Shown in pieces: positions 25,068-34,211 of a DNA stretch of 64,000 nucleotides. Both the position numbers and the translations under genes were made by a program. The notes beneath the pieces are model-generated. The model worked only from the letters and a program-made list of their open reading frames with translations, was not told the origin of the DNA and made no database searches. Source of the stretch: Candidatus Ribeiella danica (GTDB lineage: Bacteria; Chloroflexota; Chloroflexia; Chloroflexales; Roseiflexaceae); the NCBI GenBank assembly GCA_016717335.1, contig JADKFS010000001.1, forward strand, positions 2,108,001 through 2,172,000, in the 5' to 3' direction. Positions within the stretch are counted from its first letter, which is position 1; each line of letters starts with the position of its first letter.

Positions 25068-26921
25068 CTAGCCGGGCGGCTCCGCGCAGGCGCCGGCCTC
25101 GGCTGCTTCGCCCGCCCACAGGCGCCGCATCTCATCAGACGACGCCAGCAGCTCGTCCAGCGTGCCCTGCGCTTCCACGCGCCCGTCTTTCAGCACGATG
25201 ATCCTGTCCGCGCGCCTGAGCGCGGCGCGGCGGTGCGAGACTGCCAGGACCGTGAAGGATGAAGGATGAAGGATGAAGGATGAAGGCTCATGCGAGTCGG
25301 ACTCCATCCTTCCGCCTTCCGCCGTCATCCTTTCCCACAGCGTGTTTTCGGTTTCCACGTCCAGCGCCGAGGACAGGTCGTCGAAGACCAGCAGCTCGGG
25401 CTCGCGGGCGAACATGCGCGCGGCCGCGGCCCGCTGCACCTGCCCGCCGGAGAGCTTGACGCCGCCTGCCCCCACCAGCGTCTCCAACCCCGCCTCTAGC
25501 GCCCGCACGTCGTGCTCAAGGACGGCGCCCCGCACGGCGGCGCTCAGGGCCGCAGGGTCGTCGGGCAGCCCCAGCAGGATGTTCTGCTTGAGCGTCTCGT
25601 TGAACAGGCGCGGCACCTGCGCCGTGTAGGCGCAGCGCGGCGGCACGAGGAAGCCGGCCGCGTCGTCCACGACATGGCCATTCCACCGAATTTCACCCGC
25701 ATCCCGCGGCAGCAGGCCCAGGAGCGCGCGCAGGAGCGTGGTCTTGCCCGCGCCGACGCGCCCGGTGATCACCGTCAGGGTGCCGCGCGGCAGGCGCAGG
25801 TCTACCCCGGCGATGCCGCGCCCGCCCTGCGGGTGGCGATAGGTCAGACCGCGCGCCTCCAGGAGGACCAATCGGTCGGTCGCGCCGCGCTGCGGCGGCA
25901 GCACGGCTGGCAGGGGGCCGCGCAGGTGCAGCGGGGCGGCTGCCACCAGCGCCTCGGGCGCGGCATCGCCCAGCAAGGCGTCCATGCGCGCGAACGCGAT
26001 CCCGGTCTGCCGGTAGTGGGCCAGGTACTGGCCGAGCCCGGCGGTGAAATCGGCGATGAAGCCAAGGTAGGAGACAAACAGGACGAAGCTTCCCACCGTC
26101 AGACTCCCGTCGCGCAGGCTGCCGGCCGCGATCAGCATGATCAGCCCGGTGCCCACGCTCACCGTGTTGGCGGTGATGGCGCCTACGGCCTGCGTTACCA
26201 CGCGGTCGGCCAGGATGGCGCTGCGGCGGCGCTCGTTGAGCCGTCGAAAGTGGGCCACGATCCGCTCTTCGGCGCCGGCGGACTGCACGGTCTGCACGGC
26301 GGCCACGATGTCGCCGATCGCCCCGGTGACGTGGCTGGTCGCCTGGCTGCTGGCGGCACGGTAGCGGCCGAGCGCGGCGCTCGCTCGCTGGGCGATCGCA
26401 GCTACGCCAACCGTCGGCAGGACGACGACCAGGGCCATGGAGACGTCGGTATGCAGGAGGATCAGGAACGCCGCGGCCGCGAAGAGGCCGTGGCTGATGA
26501 TCTCGTCAGTCCAATCCATGTTGTCCTCGGCCTCGTACGCGTCGTCGCGGAAGCGGCTGATGGCCTGCCCGATCGAAAAGGGCAGCGCACCCGCGCCCGG
26601 CCGGGCCAGGACGAGCCGCAGCAGGTTGCGGCGCACCAGCCCGCTCATCGTGAACCGGAAGGTGATCTCGACGAAGCCGGCCCCCATCCATAGGGCCGCG
26701 CGCCCCACGGCGAGGAGGCTCAGCAGCCCGAGCAGCCCCGCTATGCCGCCGGGCAGCCGCGCATGTCCGGTGAGTGTGTCGAAAAAGTTGCGGGCGATCA
26801 GCCCCGGCAGAAGCGACAGCAGATTCATCAGGCTCCATCCCGCGCCGTGGAGCAGGTAGAGCCAGGGCGCGTAGCGGGCCATCTTCAGCGTGTAGCGCCA
26901 GGTCGGGAGTGGTCTTCTCAT
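25068..26921 (-). CDS. ABC exporter half-transporter, second subunit (TMD-NBD)
   Basis: 617 aa from ATG 26921, which overlaps the stop of the upstream ABC gene (ATGA), so the two subunits are made together and probably pair. Residues about 20-310 are the six-helix exporter TMD; the NBD has Walker A (GRVGAGKTT), a non-standard Q-loop region (YTAQVPRLF), signature LSGGQVQRAAAARMF, Walker B LLVFDDLSSALD and H-loop AVSHRRAALRRAD. The catalytic Glu after Walker B is Asp-Leu here (VFDDLSS), which suggests a degenerate ATP site, typical of one half of a heterodimeric exporter. Residues about 529-556, between D-loop and H-loop, are a heptamer-palindrome insert. A longer open frame running upstream into the first gene is a shadow. 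Confidence 0.93.
   Translation of the reverse strand: MRRPLPTWRYTLKMARYAPWLYLLHGAGWSLMNLLSLLPGLIARNFFDTLTGHARLPGGIAGLLGLLSLLAVGRAALWMGAGFVEITFRFTMSGLVRRNLLRLVLARPGAGALPFSIGQAISRFRDDAYEAEDNMDWTDEIISHGLFAAAAFLILLHTDVSMALVVVLPTVGVAAIAQRASAALGRYRAASSQATSHVTGAIGDIVAAVQTVQSAGAEERIVAHFRRLNERRRSAILADRVVTQAVGAITANTVSVGTGLIMLIAAGSLRDGSLTVGSFVLFVSYLGFIADFTAGLGQYLAHYRQTGIAFARMDALLGDAAPEALVAAAPLHLRGPLPAVLPPQRGATDRLVLLEARGLTYRHPQGGRGIAGVDLRLPRGTLTVITGRVGAGKTTLLRALLGLLPRDAGEIRWNGHVVDDAAGFLVPPRCAYTAQVPRLFNETLKQNILLGLPDDPAALSAAVRGAVLEHDVRALEAGLETLVGAGGVKLSGGQVQRAAAARMFAREPELLVFDDLSSALDVETENTLWERMTAEGGRMESDSHEPSSFILHPSSFTVLAVSHRRAALRRADRIIVLKDGRVEAQGTLDELLASSDEMRRLWAGEAAEAGACAEPPG
25252..25334. repeat. In-frame heptamer palindrome inside ABC NBD
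   Basis: On the + strand GAAGGAT-type heptamers are repeated about four times, then a spacer, then TCCATCC, TTCCGCC, TTCCGCC, GTCATCC. In gene sense it adds about 27 residues (…SSFILHPSSF…) between the D-loop and the H-loop. The paralogous gene at 36447 has the same kind of insert at the same residue position. Confidence 0.88.
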
Positions 26922-28669
26922 GGGGCGACCTCCTCTGCGGCGACGCGCAGCAAGCCGGCAAAGTACGAGGCGGGGTCGGCGGCGAGGGCGCGCCGCGGCC
27001 CGTACTCGCGCACCTGCCCGCCGTCGAGGACCAGGATGTCGTTGGCGTATGCGACGGTGGACAGCCGGTGCGCCACGATGATGCCGGTGCGGCCATCCAG
27101 CAAGCGGCCCAGAGCCGTATGCACCAGCCGCTCGGTGGCCGGGTCGAGCCGCGAGGACGCCTCGTCCAGGATCACCACGTCGGGGTCGCGCAGGAAGACG
27201 CGCGCGCATGCCAGCACCTGCGCCTGCCCGGCCGAGAGCCCGATGCCGTCTGAGCCCAGCAGGGTGTCCAGCCCGCGCGGCAGCCCCCGCAGCCAATCGG
27301 CCAGGCCCAGCGCCTCCAGCACGGCGCGGAGCCGGTCGTCCGGCACGCCCGCGTCGAAGAGGGTCAGGTTGTCGCGCACGCTGGCGTTGAAGAGATGCAC
27401 GTCCTGGGTGACCAGGCCGATGCGCGCGCGCACCGCCGCGAGGCTCACGGACCGCAGGTCCACACCTCCCAGGCGCACCGCTCCGGCCAGCGGGTCGTAG
27501 AAGCGCGGCAGGAGCCGCGTCAGCGTCGTCTTGCCGCTGCCGGTTCGCCCCACCACGCCCAGCACGCGGCCCGGCTCCAGGCACACGCTGACGTCGCGCA
27601 GGACCGGCGTGTCCTGCGCATAGCCGAAGGAGACGCCGTCCAGCTCCACGGCTAGTGGGCCTGGCGGCAGCGCGAGGCCAGGGCCGTCGGCCAGGCGCGG
27701 CACTGTACCCAGGAGCGCCTCGATCCGCCCGATGCTGGCGTCGGCCTGCTGCAGATCCTGCACCTCGTTGCGGATCTGCTCGGTCGGCTGGCGCAGCATC
27801 TCGGTGTACCGGAAGATCAGATAGACGGTGCCGATGGTGAGCGTGCCATCCCTGAACAGTATGGCGCTCAGGGCGAAGGCGACGATCGTGCCGAGCGCGA
27901 ACAGCCCCTGGCTGGTGGCGACCAGGGCGTAGCCGCGCATCTGCGCCCTGCGCGTCACGGCCAGCCACGACCGCATCACCTCGGCGCAGCGGCGCAGCAC
28001 AAACCCGCCCGCCCCGCTGGATCGGACATCCTCCAGCCCGGACAGGTACTCGCCCAGGAAGCCGTAGAAATCAGCGCTGGCCTGGCGCTCCGCCGCCCAT
28101 AGTGGCGTGGCGGCGGAGCGGATGCGCAGCATGGCGACTAGGGCGAGCGCGACAAAGATGCAGAGCCCCAGGCCGATCCGCCAGTCCACGTACGCGAGCA
28201 GCCCGAGCACGCCCGCGACCAGGACGCCGTTCCCAAGAATAGAGACCGCAAACCGCGAGAAGAAGCGCGCCAGGGTCGCCACGTCTCCGTCGGCCCGCTC
28301 GATCAGCTCGCCGGGCGTATGGGCCGTGTGGAACGTGGCCTCCAGCCGCAGCAGGTGGGCGAGCAGGTCGGCGCGCAGCGCGTTTGTGGCTGCCCAGCTC
28401 ACATATTCGGCCACGTAGGTCTCGGCGACGGCCAGGCCCTGCTCCGCCAGCGCCAGGCCTATGGTCAGCAGCGCCAGGAAGATCAGCTCCTCCAAGGCGC
28501 CCTCGCTCACGGCCCGGTCGATGAAGCGGCTCGCCACCAGCGGCGCGACCACCTGCACGGCGATCGTGCCGCACAAGATGGCCGCCAGCAGGGCCATGCG
28601 CGGCCACTGGGGCCGCAGGTAGCGGGCCAACAGCCGCCAGTAGCGGCTCAGCGTGTGAAAAGAGCGAAT
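26918..28669 (-). CDS. ABC exporter half-transporter, first subunit (TMD-NBD); possible ATT start
   Basis: A six-helix exporter domain is followed by an NBD with Walker A (GRTGSGKTTL), LVTQDVHLF, signature LSAGQAQVLACARVF, Walker B VVILDEASSRLD and H-loop IVAHRLSTV. The signature is LSAGQ rather than LSGGQ; Walker B Glu is intact, so this half carries the canonical catalytic Glu. Start: GGAGG (28680-28676) lies 6 nt before an in-frame ATT at 28669 giving RSFHTLSRYWRLLARYL, exactly where relatives begin. The only in-frame ATG (28885) would add 72 residues translating the hairpin array, and a TTG near 28704 lacks a ribosome site. The ATT start is my inference. The stop overlaps the second subunit's ATG. 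Confidence 0.9.
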   Translation of the reverse strand: MRSFHTLSRYWRLLARYLRPQWPRMALLAAILCGTIAVQVVAPLVASRFIDRAVSEGALEELIFLALLTIGLALAEQGLAVAETYVAEYVSWAATNALRADLLAHLLRLEATFHTAHTPGELIERADGDVATLARFFSRFAVSILGNGVLVAGVLGLLAYVDWRIGLGLCIFVALALVAMLRIRSAATPLWAAERQASADFYGFLGEYLSGLEDVRSSGAGGFVLRRCAEVMRSWLAVTRRAQMRGYALVATSQGLFALGTIVAFALSAILFRDGTLTIGTVYLIFRYTEMLRQPTEQIRNEVQDLQQADASIGRIEALLGTVPRLADGPGLALPPGPLAVELDGVSFGYAQDTPVLRDVSVCLEPGRVLGVVGRTGSGKTTLTRLLPRFYDPLAGAVRLGGVDLRSVSLAAVRARIGLVTQDVHLFNASVRDNLTLFDAGVPDDRLRAVLEALGLADWLRGLPRGLDTLLGSDGIGLSAGQAQVLACARVFLRDPDVVILDEASSRLDPATERLVHTALGRLLDGRTGIIVAHRLSTVAYANDILVLDGGQVREYGPRRALAADPASYFAGLLRVAAEEVAP

Positions 28670-28748
28670 GACAAGCCTCCTCGATGCTCCCGAGAGAATC
28701 CTCAATGCGATCCGACTGAACGGCCGCCCCTCGCGTGGAACGCAAAAC

Positions 28749-28920
28749 GGCCGCAGGCATCCCTGCGGCCTCACGAGCGACGGCCAAAGGTATGCTTCCG
28801 CAGCCGCCCATAAAGGCGGTCGCGGGCGATCCCATGGCCGTAAAAATGCGACAGCCACGGGTCCGATCTTCCCGTGGCCGCTCAAAAAGCAGAGCCACGG
28901 GGCTGCGCGCGCCCGTGGCC
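28749..28920 (-). promoter_or_regulatory. Tandem hairpin array in leader of ABC operon, attenuator-like
   Basis: Four stem-loops: GGCCGCAGG/CCTGCGGCC (28749-28770), CCGCC/GGCGG (28804-28819), GCCACGGG/CCCGTGGC (28854-28878) and GCCACGGG/CCCGTGGC (28894-28919). Read on the minus strand, towards the ABC genes, three are followed by T runs of 4-5 (at 28885-28889, 28842-28846, 28744-28747), as in intrinsic terminators. Their position 80-250 nt ahead of the first ABC gene suggests transcription attenuation, or simply an intergenic hairpin repeat. Confidence 0.45.
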
Positions 28921-29130
28921 ACTTCGATTGTCTACCTATGCTGCGAGAGGAACCTCAACGGATACTACGGATCGAAGCGAAAAGAACAGCTGGCTGTGCC
29001 ACCCGTCGATTCACCGCCCATCCGTATCGATCCGGCTGCGTTGTGGCGGTCGCTCAACTGCGAGCCGCAAACCAGTGGATCAACCGCGTTCGTCGCCGCA
29101 AGCGATGGAGCTGTTGGTCACCAAGCGCGC

Positions 29131-29190
29131 TTACAGCAGGCGCTCACCTGAGATGGTGAGAAGCCCAAAATTGTAAGCTGTTGCTGCCAT
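29131..29190 (-). CDS. Possible 19-aa leader peptide or gene remnant
   Basis: ATG 29190 with a strong AAGGAG 10 nt upstream, reading MAATAYNFGLLTISGERLL then TAA. It is in the same direction as, and about 460 nt upstream of, the ABC operon and hairpin array. It may be a leader peptide or the truncated start of a lost gene. Confidence 0.25.
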   Translation of the reverse strand: MAATAYNFGLLTISGERLL

Positions 29191-29487
29191 AGTGTTCTGT
29201 CTCCTTGGGTAGGCATTTATGCTGCCGCGAGTCTACCACGGTCCGACGACGAGATCAAGGGACCGAGAGACGGACATCTCGCAGACGCCGCGAGCTCGCG
29301 CTTGCCGACGTTGAGAAGATCGGGCGCGCCCAGCAGCGCAGCCGCCTCCGCTGCAGTGATAGCTGACCACCGCGAGCCCGGGCATCATCGCGGAGAAGTG
29401 CTGCCGGAAGTGTCGATTTGGCGCCTGGCCAAACGACTATCTCGTGGCAGACATGGTTTCGCTTGGCGGCGATCTGCTTTACAGCGG

Positions 29488-30291
29488 TCACGCCAAGTCA
29501 AGCACGCTGTCGAGGCCACGGCGCAAACCGACAAACGAGCTGACCTTGCGGATCGCCAAGAGCGCCCCATCAACATATGGCTGGGCGCTCGTGCCTGAGT
29601 CGTGGCGGATCGTGAGCGTTTGGTCGGGCATCCCAAAAATGATCTCCGCCGAGATGGTATAGCCGGGGAGCCGGATGGAATGGACTTGCGATCCGGCGAG
29701 GCGTGCGCCGCGGGTCTCCACGATGCCCTGGGTTTGGTCCAATGGAACCGTCAGCTCGGAGGGGCGGATACGGGACAGACGCGCGGCTAATTCGCGTACG
29801 GTGCCACTTGGCGCATCTTTTTTGTGGTCATGCGCATAATCGATGATTTCCCACTGGGGAATAAGCTTGGCCGCCATCTCGGCGAATTTCTGTAATAAGA
29901 CGACGGTGAGAGCAAAATTGCCCACCGCGAGCACACCACGCTGGTGCTGCTCGGCGGCGGTCGCAATGTCGGCATAATCGGCGTCCGTTAAGCCCGATGT
30001 GCCAATCACGACATGCGCCCCTTGGTGTAACGCCGCCATGCTGTTGGCTTTCGCCACCTCTGGTTTGGTGTACTCGAAAAAGACATCACACGGGTGGGCA
30101 AGCGCTTGCTGGGCGGTCGCATAGATGGGGCAGGTCAGCCGCGGTTCGTCCAGTACGTCGCCAAGGGTGCGCTGCGCATGCGTGCGGGATACCGCAGCCA
30201 CAAGCTCAATCGCGTCGGATTGGGCGATAGCGTGGGCCAGGGCTGACCCGGCCCATCCGGTTGCGCCGGCAAGACAGACTCGGATGGTCAT
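29488..30291 (-). CDS. dapB: 4-hydroxy-tetrahydrodipicolinate reductase (DapB) family protein
   Basis: 267 aa, the usual DapB length. N-terminal Rossmann motif VCLAGATGWAGSALA for NAD(P)H; mid-protein VIGTSGLTDADYADI and VGNFALTVVLLQKFA; substrate/catalytic motif DYAHDHKKDAPSGT, matching the family signature (H-H-x-x-K-x-D-x-P-S-G-T) with the catalytic His and Lys. C-terminal GYTISAEIIFGMPDQTLTIRHDSGTSAQPYVDGALLAIRKV contains the family's ending. It would carry out a step of lysine/diaminopimelate synthesis in the cytoplasm, but no other lys/dap genes are nearby and the first His of the motif is Ala-His here, so a paralogous role is possible. It lies 98 nt downstream of the oligopeptidase gene in the same direction. 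Confidence 0.85.
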   Translation of the reverse strand: MTIRVCLAGATGWAGSALAHAIAQSDAIELVAAVSRTHAQRTLGDVLDEPRLTCPIYATAQQALAHPCDVFFEYTKPEVAKANSMAALHQGAHVVIGTSGLTDADYADIATAAEQHQRGVLAVGNFALTVVLLQKFAEMAAKLIPQWEIIDYAHDHKKDAPSGTVRELAARLSRIRPSELTVPLDQTQGIVETRGARLAGSQVHSIRLPGYTISAEIIFGMPDQTLTIRHDSGTSAQPYVDGALLAIRKVSSFVGLRRGLDSVLDLA

Positions 30292-30389
30292 GGTTCTTCG
30301 TCGCTTTCACGAGCTAGCCAGCGAGGAGTTACGGCTCTCCCGCTCAGGCAGGCGAGTATACCACAGCTCTGCCGCTCGGTCTCCATGGC

Positions 30390-32492
30390 TCACCGTGGGT
30401 CCTCCGCTGTCGCGTCGGGCGGCGCGACGTCGAGCGCCCAGCAGTAGAAGCTCAGCTCGTCGACGTCCTGTTCGACGAGCGCCGTCAGCGTGGTGCCGCC
30501 GCCGTGTCCCGAGGCGTGCAGCGGCAGCAGGAGATACGGCCCGCCCTGCGTGGCTTCGCTCTGGAGCCTGGCGACCATCTTGAACGGGTCGTACGGCGGC
30601 GCGTTCCGGTCGTTCAGCGCCGACACAAAGGCCATCACGGGATAGCGGCGATCGGCTCGGACGTTGTGGTACGGCGAGTACCCGGCCAGGTACGCGCCCT
30701 CGACCGGGTCGTCGGGCGAGCCGTACTCAACCGTGGCCGAGCTCAGGTAGCTGAACTTCGGAAACTGCAGCATGTCGAGGATTGGCGCGCGGCAGAAAAC
30801 GGCTCCGAAGGCCTCGGGCGCTTGCATAGCGGTCACGGCGACGAGCAGGCCGCCGTTGCTGTTGCCGCGCGAGGCGAGCTTGGCGGGCGTCGTGTAGCCC
30901 GCCGAGACGAGCCAGCGCGCCGCGGCGATGTAGTCGTCGAAGGCGTTCTGCCGCCGCGTCTTGACTGCCGCCGTGTGCCAGGCGCGGCCGTAGTCGCCGC
31001 CGCCTCGGATGGTGGCGAAGGCAAGCACGCCGCCCAGCTTCAGCCAAGCCGCCTGGACCGGCGAGAAGCGCGGCTCCTGCGGGATGTTGAAGCCGCCGTA
31101 GCCGGTCAGCCGCACCGGCCGGCGCCCGTCGCGCGGCAGGTCTTTCCGGTGGACGATGAACATCGACACCCGCGTGCCGTCGGGCGACTCGTACCAGACC
31201 TGGTCCGTCACATACGCGGATGGGTCGAGCCCGACGTCGGGTACGTGGTACGGCGAGAGCCGGTCGGCCGCGTAGTCATACCGATAGACCGATGGCGCCT
31301 GCACGTACGACGTGAAGCTCACCCACACCTCGTCGCCGCTCCAGGCGCCGCTGACGCCGCTGACGACGCCCTCGCCCTCGTTGCGATTCACCGAGCCGAG
31401 GGCCGGCAGCACCAGGTCACGCAGGTAGGCGCCGTCTTCGGCATAGATGCGCACGCGATGGGACGCCGCATGCGAGTAGACGGCGTAGAGCCGGCCGCCG
31501 ACACCGGCGACCGTCTGCAGCGTGTCCGCGCTCTCGGGGATGAGCGTCCGCCACTCCGTCGGCGCCGTCAGCGGCGCGACGCAGAGGCGGCCGCGCGGCG
31601 CGTCAAGGTCGGTGTGGACCAGCAGCGAGTCGCCGATCACCTGCACCTGGTTGATAGACCGCATCTCGGGCGCCACGGGTACCAGCGCGTCGTCGGCCAG
31701 GCGCAGCAGGTAGACGACGTTGGCGTGCACAAAATCCCACTTGTACAGCACGGCGAAGCGGCCGCACTCGCTGACCTTGACGGAGCACCAGTACTCCTTC
31801 TCCTGGTCGTCGCCGAAGACCCGGCGGGCCGGCGCGCCCGACCCGAGCCGGTGCTCGTAGATGGTCTCCCAGAGCGCCTCGTCGCCCGGGGGCACCTCGC
31901 CCGGCTCCGGGCAGGCTGCGTAGAAGAAGCCTGAGCCGTCGGGTCGCCAAGCCGGCGACGCGTGGCTCGTGCCGCGGGGCCGGTCGGGGAGCAGCTGCCC
32001 GGTCTCGACGTCGAGCACGCGAATCAGCGCACCGTGGGTGCTGCCGACCGCCTTCCCGAACGCGACCAGCGCGCCATCGGGCGACGGCACGGCGAACACC
32101 AGCGCCTCGTCGCTCGCCCAGGTGTTGGGGTCGAGCACCGTCTCGAGCGGCGCGTCTTTGCCGCGCCGCAGCTTGAGCGTGAGCTTGTCGTCGTCGGCGC
32201 CCGCCTGCCAGAGGAACTCGCGCCCGTCCGGCCCACGCCGAATCGGCGGCGACAGCCGCGCATAGCGCGCTGAGCGGGCGACCGCTGCGCGCAGCCAGTC
32301 GCGCCCCGGCACCGCGCCCAGCACCGCGCGGGTGACGGTTTCCTGCGCAGCGATCCACGCCTGGGTCTCTACGTCGTCGAGCCGCTCCAGCCAGGCGTAC
32401 GGATCGTCGAAACGCCTGCCGTGCAGCGTGTAGCCGCTCTCCGGATCGCGACGCGTCGCGGGAACTTCCAAGGGCAAGCTCAGCTTCTTCAT
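30390..32492 (-). CDS. Prolyl oligopeptidase family serine peptidase (S9A)
   Basis: 700 aa, close to the typical length of about 690-710. Start ATG 32492 with GGAGGAG upstream. The N-terminal beta-propeller starts with DDPYAWLERLDDVETQAWIAAQ, diagnostic of prolyl oligopeptidases; the C-terminal hydrolase domain has LTGYGGFNI, GGVLAFATIRGGGDYGRAWHTA, nucleophile GNSNGGLL, Asp in FVSALNDRNAPPYDPFKM and His in ASGHGGGT. No signal peptide, so probably cytoplasmic, cleaving short peptides after proline. It follows the Hsp70-like gene by 167 nt on the same strand, with a heptamer hairpin between. Confidence 0.93.
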   Translation of the reverse strand: MKKLSLPLEVPATRRDPESGYTLHGRRFDDPYAWLERLDDVETQAWIAAQETVTRAVLGAVPGRDWLRAAVARSARYARLSPPIRRGPDGREFLWQAGADDDKLTLKLRRGKDAPLETVLDPNTWASDEALVFAVPSPDGALVAFGKAVGSTHGALIRVLDVETGQLLPDRPRGTSHASPAWRPDGSGFFYAACPEPGEVPPGDEALWETIYEHRLGSGAPARRVFGDDQEKEYWCSVKVSECGRFAVLYKWDFVHANVVYLLRLADDALVPVAPEMRSINQVQVIGDSLLVHTDLDAPRGRLCVAPLTAPTEWRTLIPESADTLQTVAGVGGRLYAVYSHAASHRVRIYAEDGAYLRDLVLPALGSVNRNEGEGVVSGVSGAWSGDEVWVSFTSYVQAPSVYRYDYAADRLSPYHVPDVGLDPSAYVTDQVWYESPDGTRVSMFIVHRKDLPRDGRRPVRLTGYGGFNIPQEPRFSPVQAAWLKLGGVLAFATIRGGGDYGRAWHTAAVKTRRQNAFDDYIAAARWLVSAGYTTPAKLASRGNSNGGLLVAVTAMQAPEAFGAVFCRAPILDMLQFPKFSYLSSATVEYGSPDDPVEGAYLAGYSPYHNVRADRRYPVMAFVSALNDRNAPPYDPFKMVARLQSEATQGGPYLLLPLHASGHGGGTTLTALVEQDVDELSFYCWALDVAPPDATAEDPR

Positions 32493-32608
32493 TCGGTGCT
32501 CCTCCGCCGGCGCGCGGCCGGCTTGTTTGCCTCGTTGACATCCATCCGGGGCAGCCTTATCCGGGTTGAACTGTATCAGAGTAGTGCCCTGGCTGGCTCG
32601 ATAGCAAT

Positions 32609-32658
32609 GGGCAGTCGGCAGTAACGGTGAACTGCGGACTGCCTACTGCCTACTGACG
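32609..32658. repeat. Intergenic heptamer palindrome (GGCAGTC/ACTGCCT type)
   Basis: Left arm GGCAGTC, GGCAGTA; right arm ACTGCGG, ACTGCCT, ACTGCCT, ACTGACG. Same architecture as the in-gene elements but intergenic, ending 1 nt from the Hsp70-like stop codon, where it may serve as a terminator. Confidence 0.7.
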
Positions 32659-32659
32659 A

Positions 32660-34015
32660 CTATCGTCCGGTCTTGCCCGCGCGAGCGTGCTCCCAGGCGG
32701 CAATGCCCAGGCCCGCGCCGACGCTTGTGAAGGCGTCCATGGCGTGCAGCCGCTCCGCGCCGAAGCGCTCGGCCAGCAGCCGCACGAAGCGCGGGATGCG
32801 CGACGAGCCGCCGGTGCGTACCGCCACGTCGATATCTGCGGGGCGCGCGCCGGCGTCACGCAGCGTTTGCTCCACGCAGACGGCGATCGCACGGCGCTCC
32901 GGGCCGATCAGCCGCTCGAACTCGGCGCGCGCCAGCTCGTGCCGAAAGCTCAGCTCCTCCAGCTCCAGCGCCACCGTCGTCAGCGTGTCGCTCGACAGCC
33001 GGCGCTTGGCCTGCTCGACCTCCGTGTAGAGCGTCAGGCCGTAGTTCTCGCGCACGAGCGCCCGCAGCGCCCGCAGCTCGCGCGGCCGGTCGCTCGTATC
33101 GACTGCATGCTCGATCCGCGCCCAGCGGTCGGGCTTGTTCAGCTCGGCGATGCTCTGCCAATCCGCCAGGTGGTCGAAGATAAACGCCGGGATCGGCAGC
33201 CGGCGCGGCCCGAGCGTGGCCTCGGCGCCAAAGTACGGCAGCAGCGCGCCCGTCACGATCCGGCTGTCCAGCAGGTCGCCTCCGATCGAGACACCGCCAG
33301 TCGCAAGCACCTCCGGGTGCGCCTGCGGGTCGAGCAGCATCACCGTGGTGTCGAGCGTGCCGCCGCCGAAGTCGAACACGAAGGTCGTGCGCGGCTGCGT
33401 GATCTGCTGCTGGAAAGCGTACGCCGCCGCGACCGGCTCCTCTAGAAACGAGACATTGGGCATCCCGGCCAGCTCGCAGGCCCGCCGCATCCGCTCCACC
33501 ACCAGCGCGTCGCCCTCCGGCGTGCCGGTGTAGTGAACCGGGCGGCCGACCGTCACGCCAGTGACTGGCTCGCCGAGATATTCCTCGACCCGCCGCCGCA
33601 CGTCACGCAGAAAGGTGGCCACGATCTCCTCGATGCTCCAGCGCGTGCCAAACACATCGGTCGTGGTGTAGGAGGGGTCGCGCAGCGCCGTCTTGAGCGA
33701 TTGGAACAGCCGCGCGGGGGCGTTCGCATCCACCACCGCGTGAATATCGCGGGTGATCGTCATGTCGGCGAAGTGCATCTGCAGCACGCCGAGGACGACA
33801 TCCTGGTACTCGAACGCGCGGCCGACGTTGCTGGCGGTGTAGTGATCGATCGCGGCGCGCCCGACCATCACCTCGCCCGCGCGACTGACCATCATCACCG
33901 AGCGCATGACGGTGGGCGTCGGCTCAGATGCGTCGAGCGGAATCAGGCGAACGGTCGTGCCGTCGTAGACCGAGGCGACCGTCGTCGTCGTTCCAAAGTC
34001 GAGGCCGATTTGCAT
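32660..34015 (-). CDS. Hsp70 family protein, short YegD-like form
   Basis: 451 aa from ATG 34015, preceded by GGAGGAG. Actin/Hsp70 ATPase motifs in order: phosphate 1 IGLDFGTTTTVASVYDG (residues 3-19), GRPVHYTG, phosphate 2 FVFDFGGGTLDTTVM, adenosine motif VRTGGSSRIPRFVRLLAERFG. The C-terminal substrate-binding beta-sandwich and lid of DnaK are absent, as in E. coli YegD. Such proteins are of uncertain role; an ATP-dependent chaperone-like or scaffold function is inferred. It has its own good promoter about 170 nt upstream. Confidence 0.9.
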   Translation of the reverse strand: MQIGLDFGTTTTVASVYDGTTVRLIPLDASEPTPTVMRSVMMVSRAGEVMVGRAAIDHYTASNVGRAFEYQDVVLGVLQMHFADMTITRDIHAVVDANAPARLFQSLKTALRDPSYTTTDVFGTRWSIEEIVATFLRDVRRRVEEYLGEPVTGVTVGRPVHYTGTPEGDALVVERMRRACELAGMPNVSFLEEPVAAAYAFQQQITQPRTTFVFDFGGGTLDTTVMLLDPQAHPEVLATGGVSIGGDLLDSRIVTGALLPYFGAEATLGPRRLPIPAFIFDHLADWQSIAELNKPDRWARIEHAVDTSDRPRELRALRALVRENYGLTLYTEVEQAKRRLSSDTLTTVALELEELSFRHELARAEFERLIGPERRAIAVCVEQTLRDAGARPADIDVAVRTGGSSRIPRFVRLLAERFGAERLHAMDAFTSVGAGLGIAAWEHARAGKTGR

Positions 34016-34183
34016 CGTTTTCTCCTCCGCAAATGACAGCTTGACACTGAGCGCTCGATGGCGTACGATACACACGACAAACGCACGCAGGCGTTGAACG
34101 CCGCGCGTGTGCTATCCCGCCGAGGAGTGAGGCTGGCGACACGCCCGTCAGCAAGAGCGCCCGACCTCACCCGAATGTAAAGG

Positions 34184-34211
34184 ATTGTAGCACAGTTTTA
34201 GGGAAGGTCAA
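34184..34211 (-). promoter_or_regulatory. Sigma70 promoter of the Hsp70-like gene
   Basis: On the minus strand TTGACC (34211-34206) and TACAAT (34189-34184) are separated by 16 nt, near-consensus for the housekeeping sigma factor. The predicted leader is about 160 nt. The TCTGACG/CGTCAGA inverted repeat lies just upstream and could be an operator. Confidence 0.6.

Larger units (their letters stand above)
28670..29487. other. 818-nt region: ABC leader, hairpin array and debris
   Basis: No gene that I can support except a possible 19-codon ORF (29131-29190). It holds four tandem hairpins (28749-28920). The stretch 29255-29487 on the minus strand has open frames without recognisable homology, possibly decayed coding sequence 3' of dapB. 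Confidence 0.5.

Noticed and set aside
25068..27968. A 966-codon open frame spanning both minus-strand ABC genes
   Set aside because: Its first third is the out-of-frame translation of the first ABC gene; only the part from ATG 26921 carries ABC motifs.
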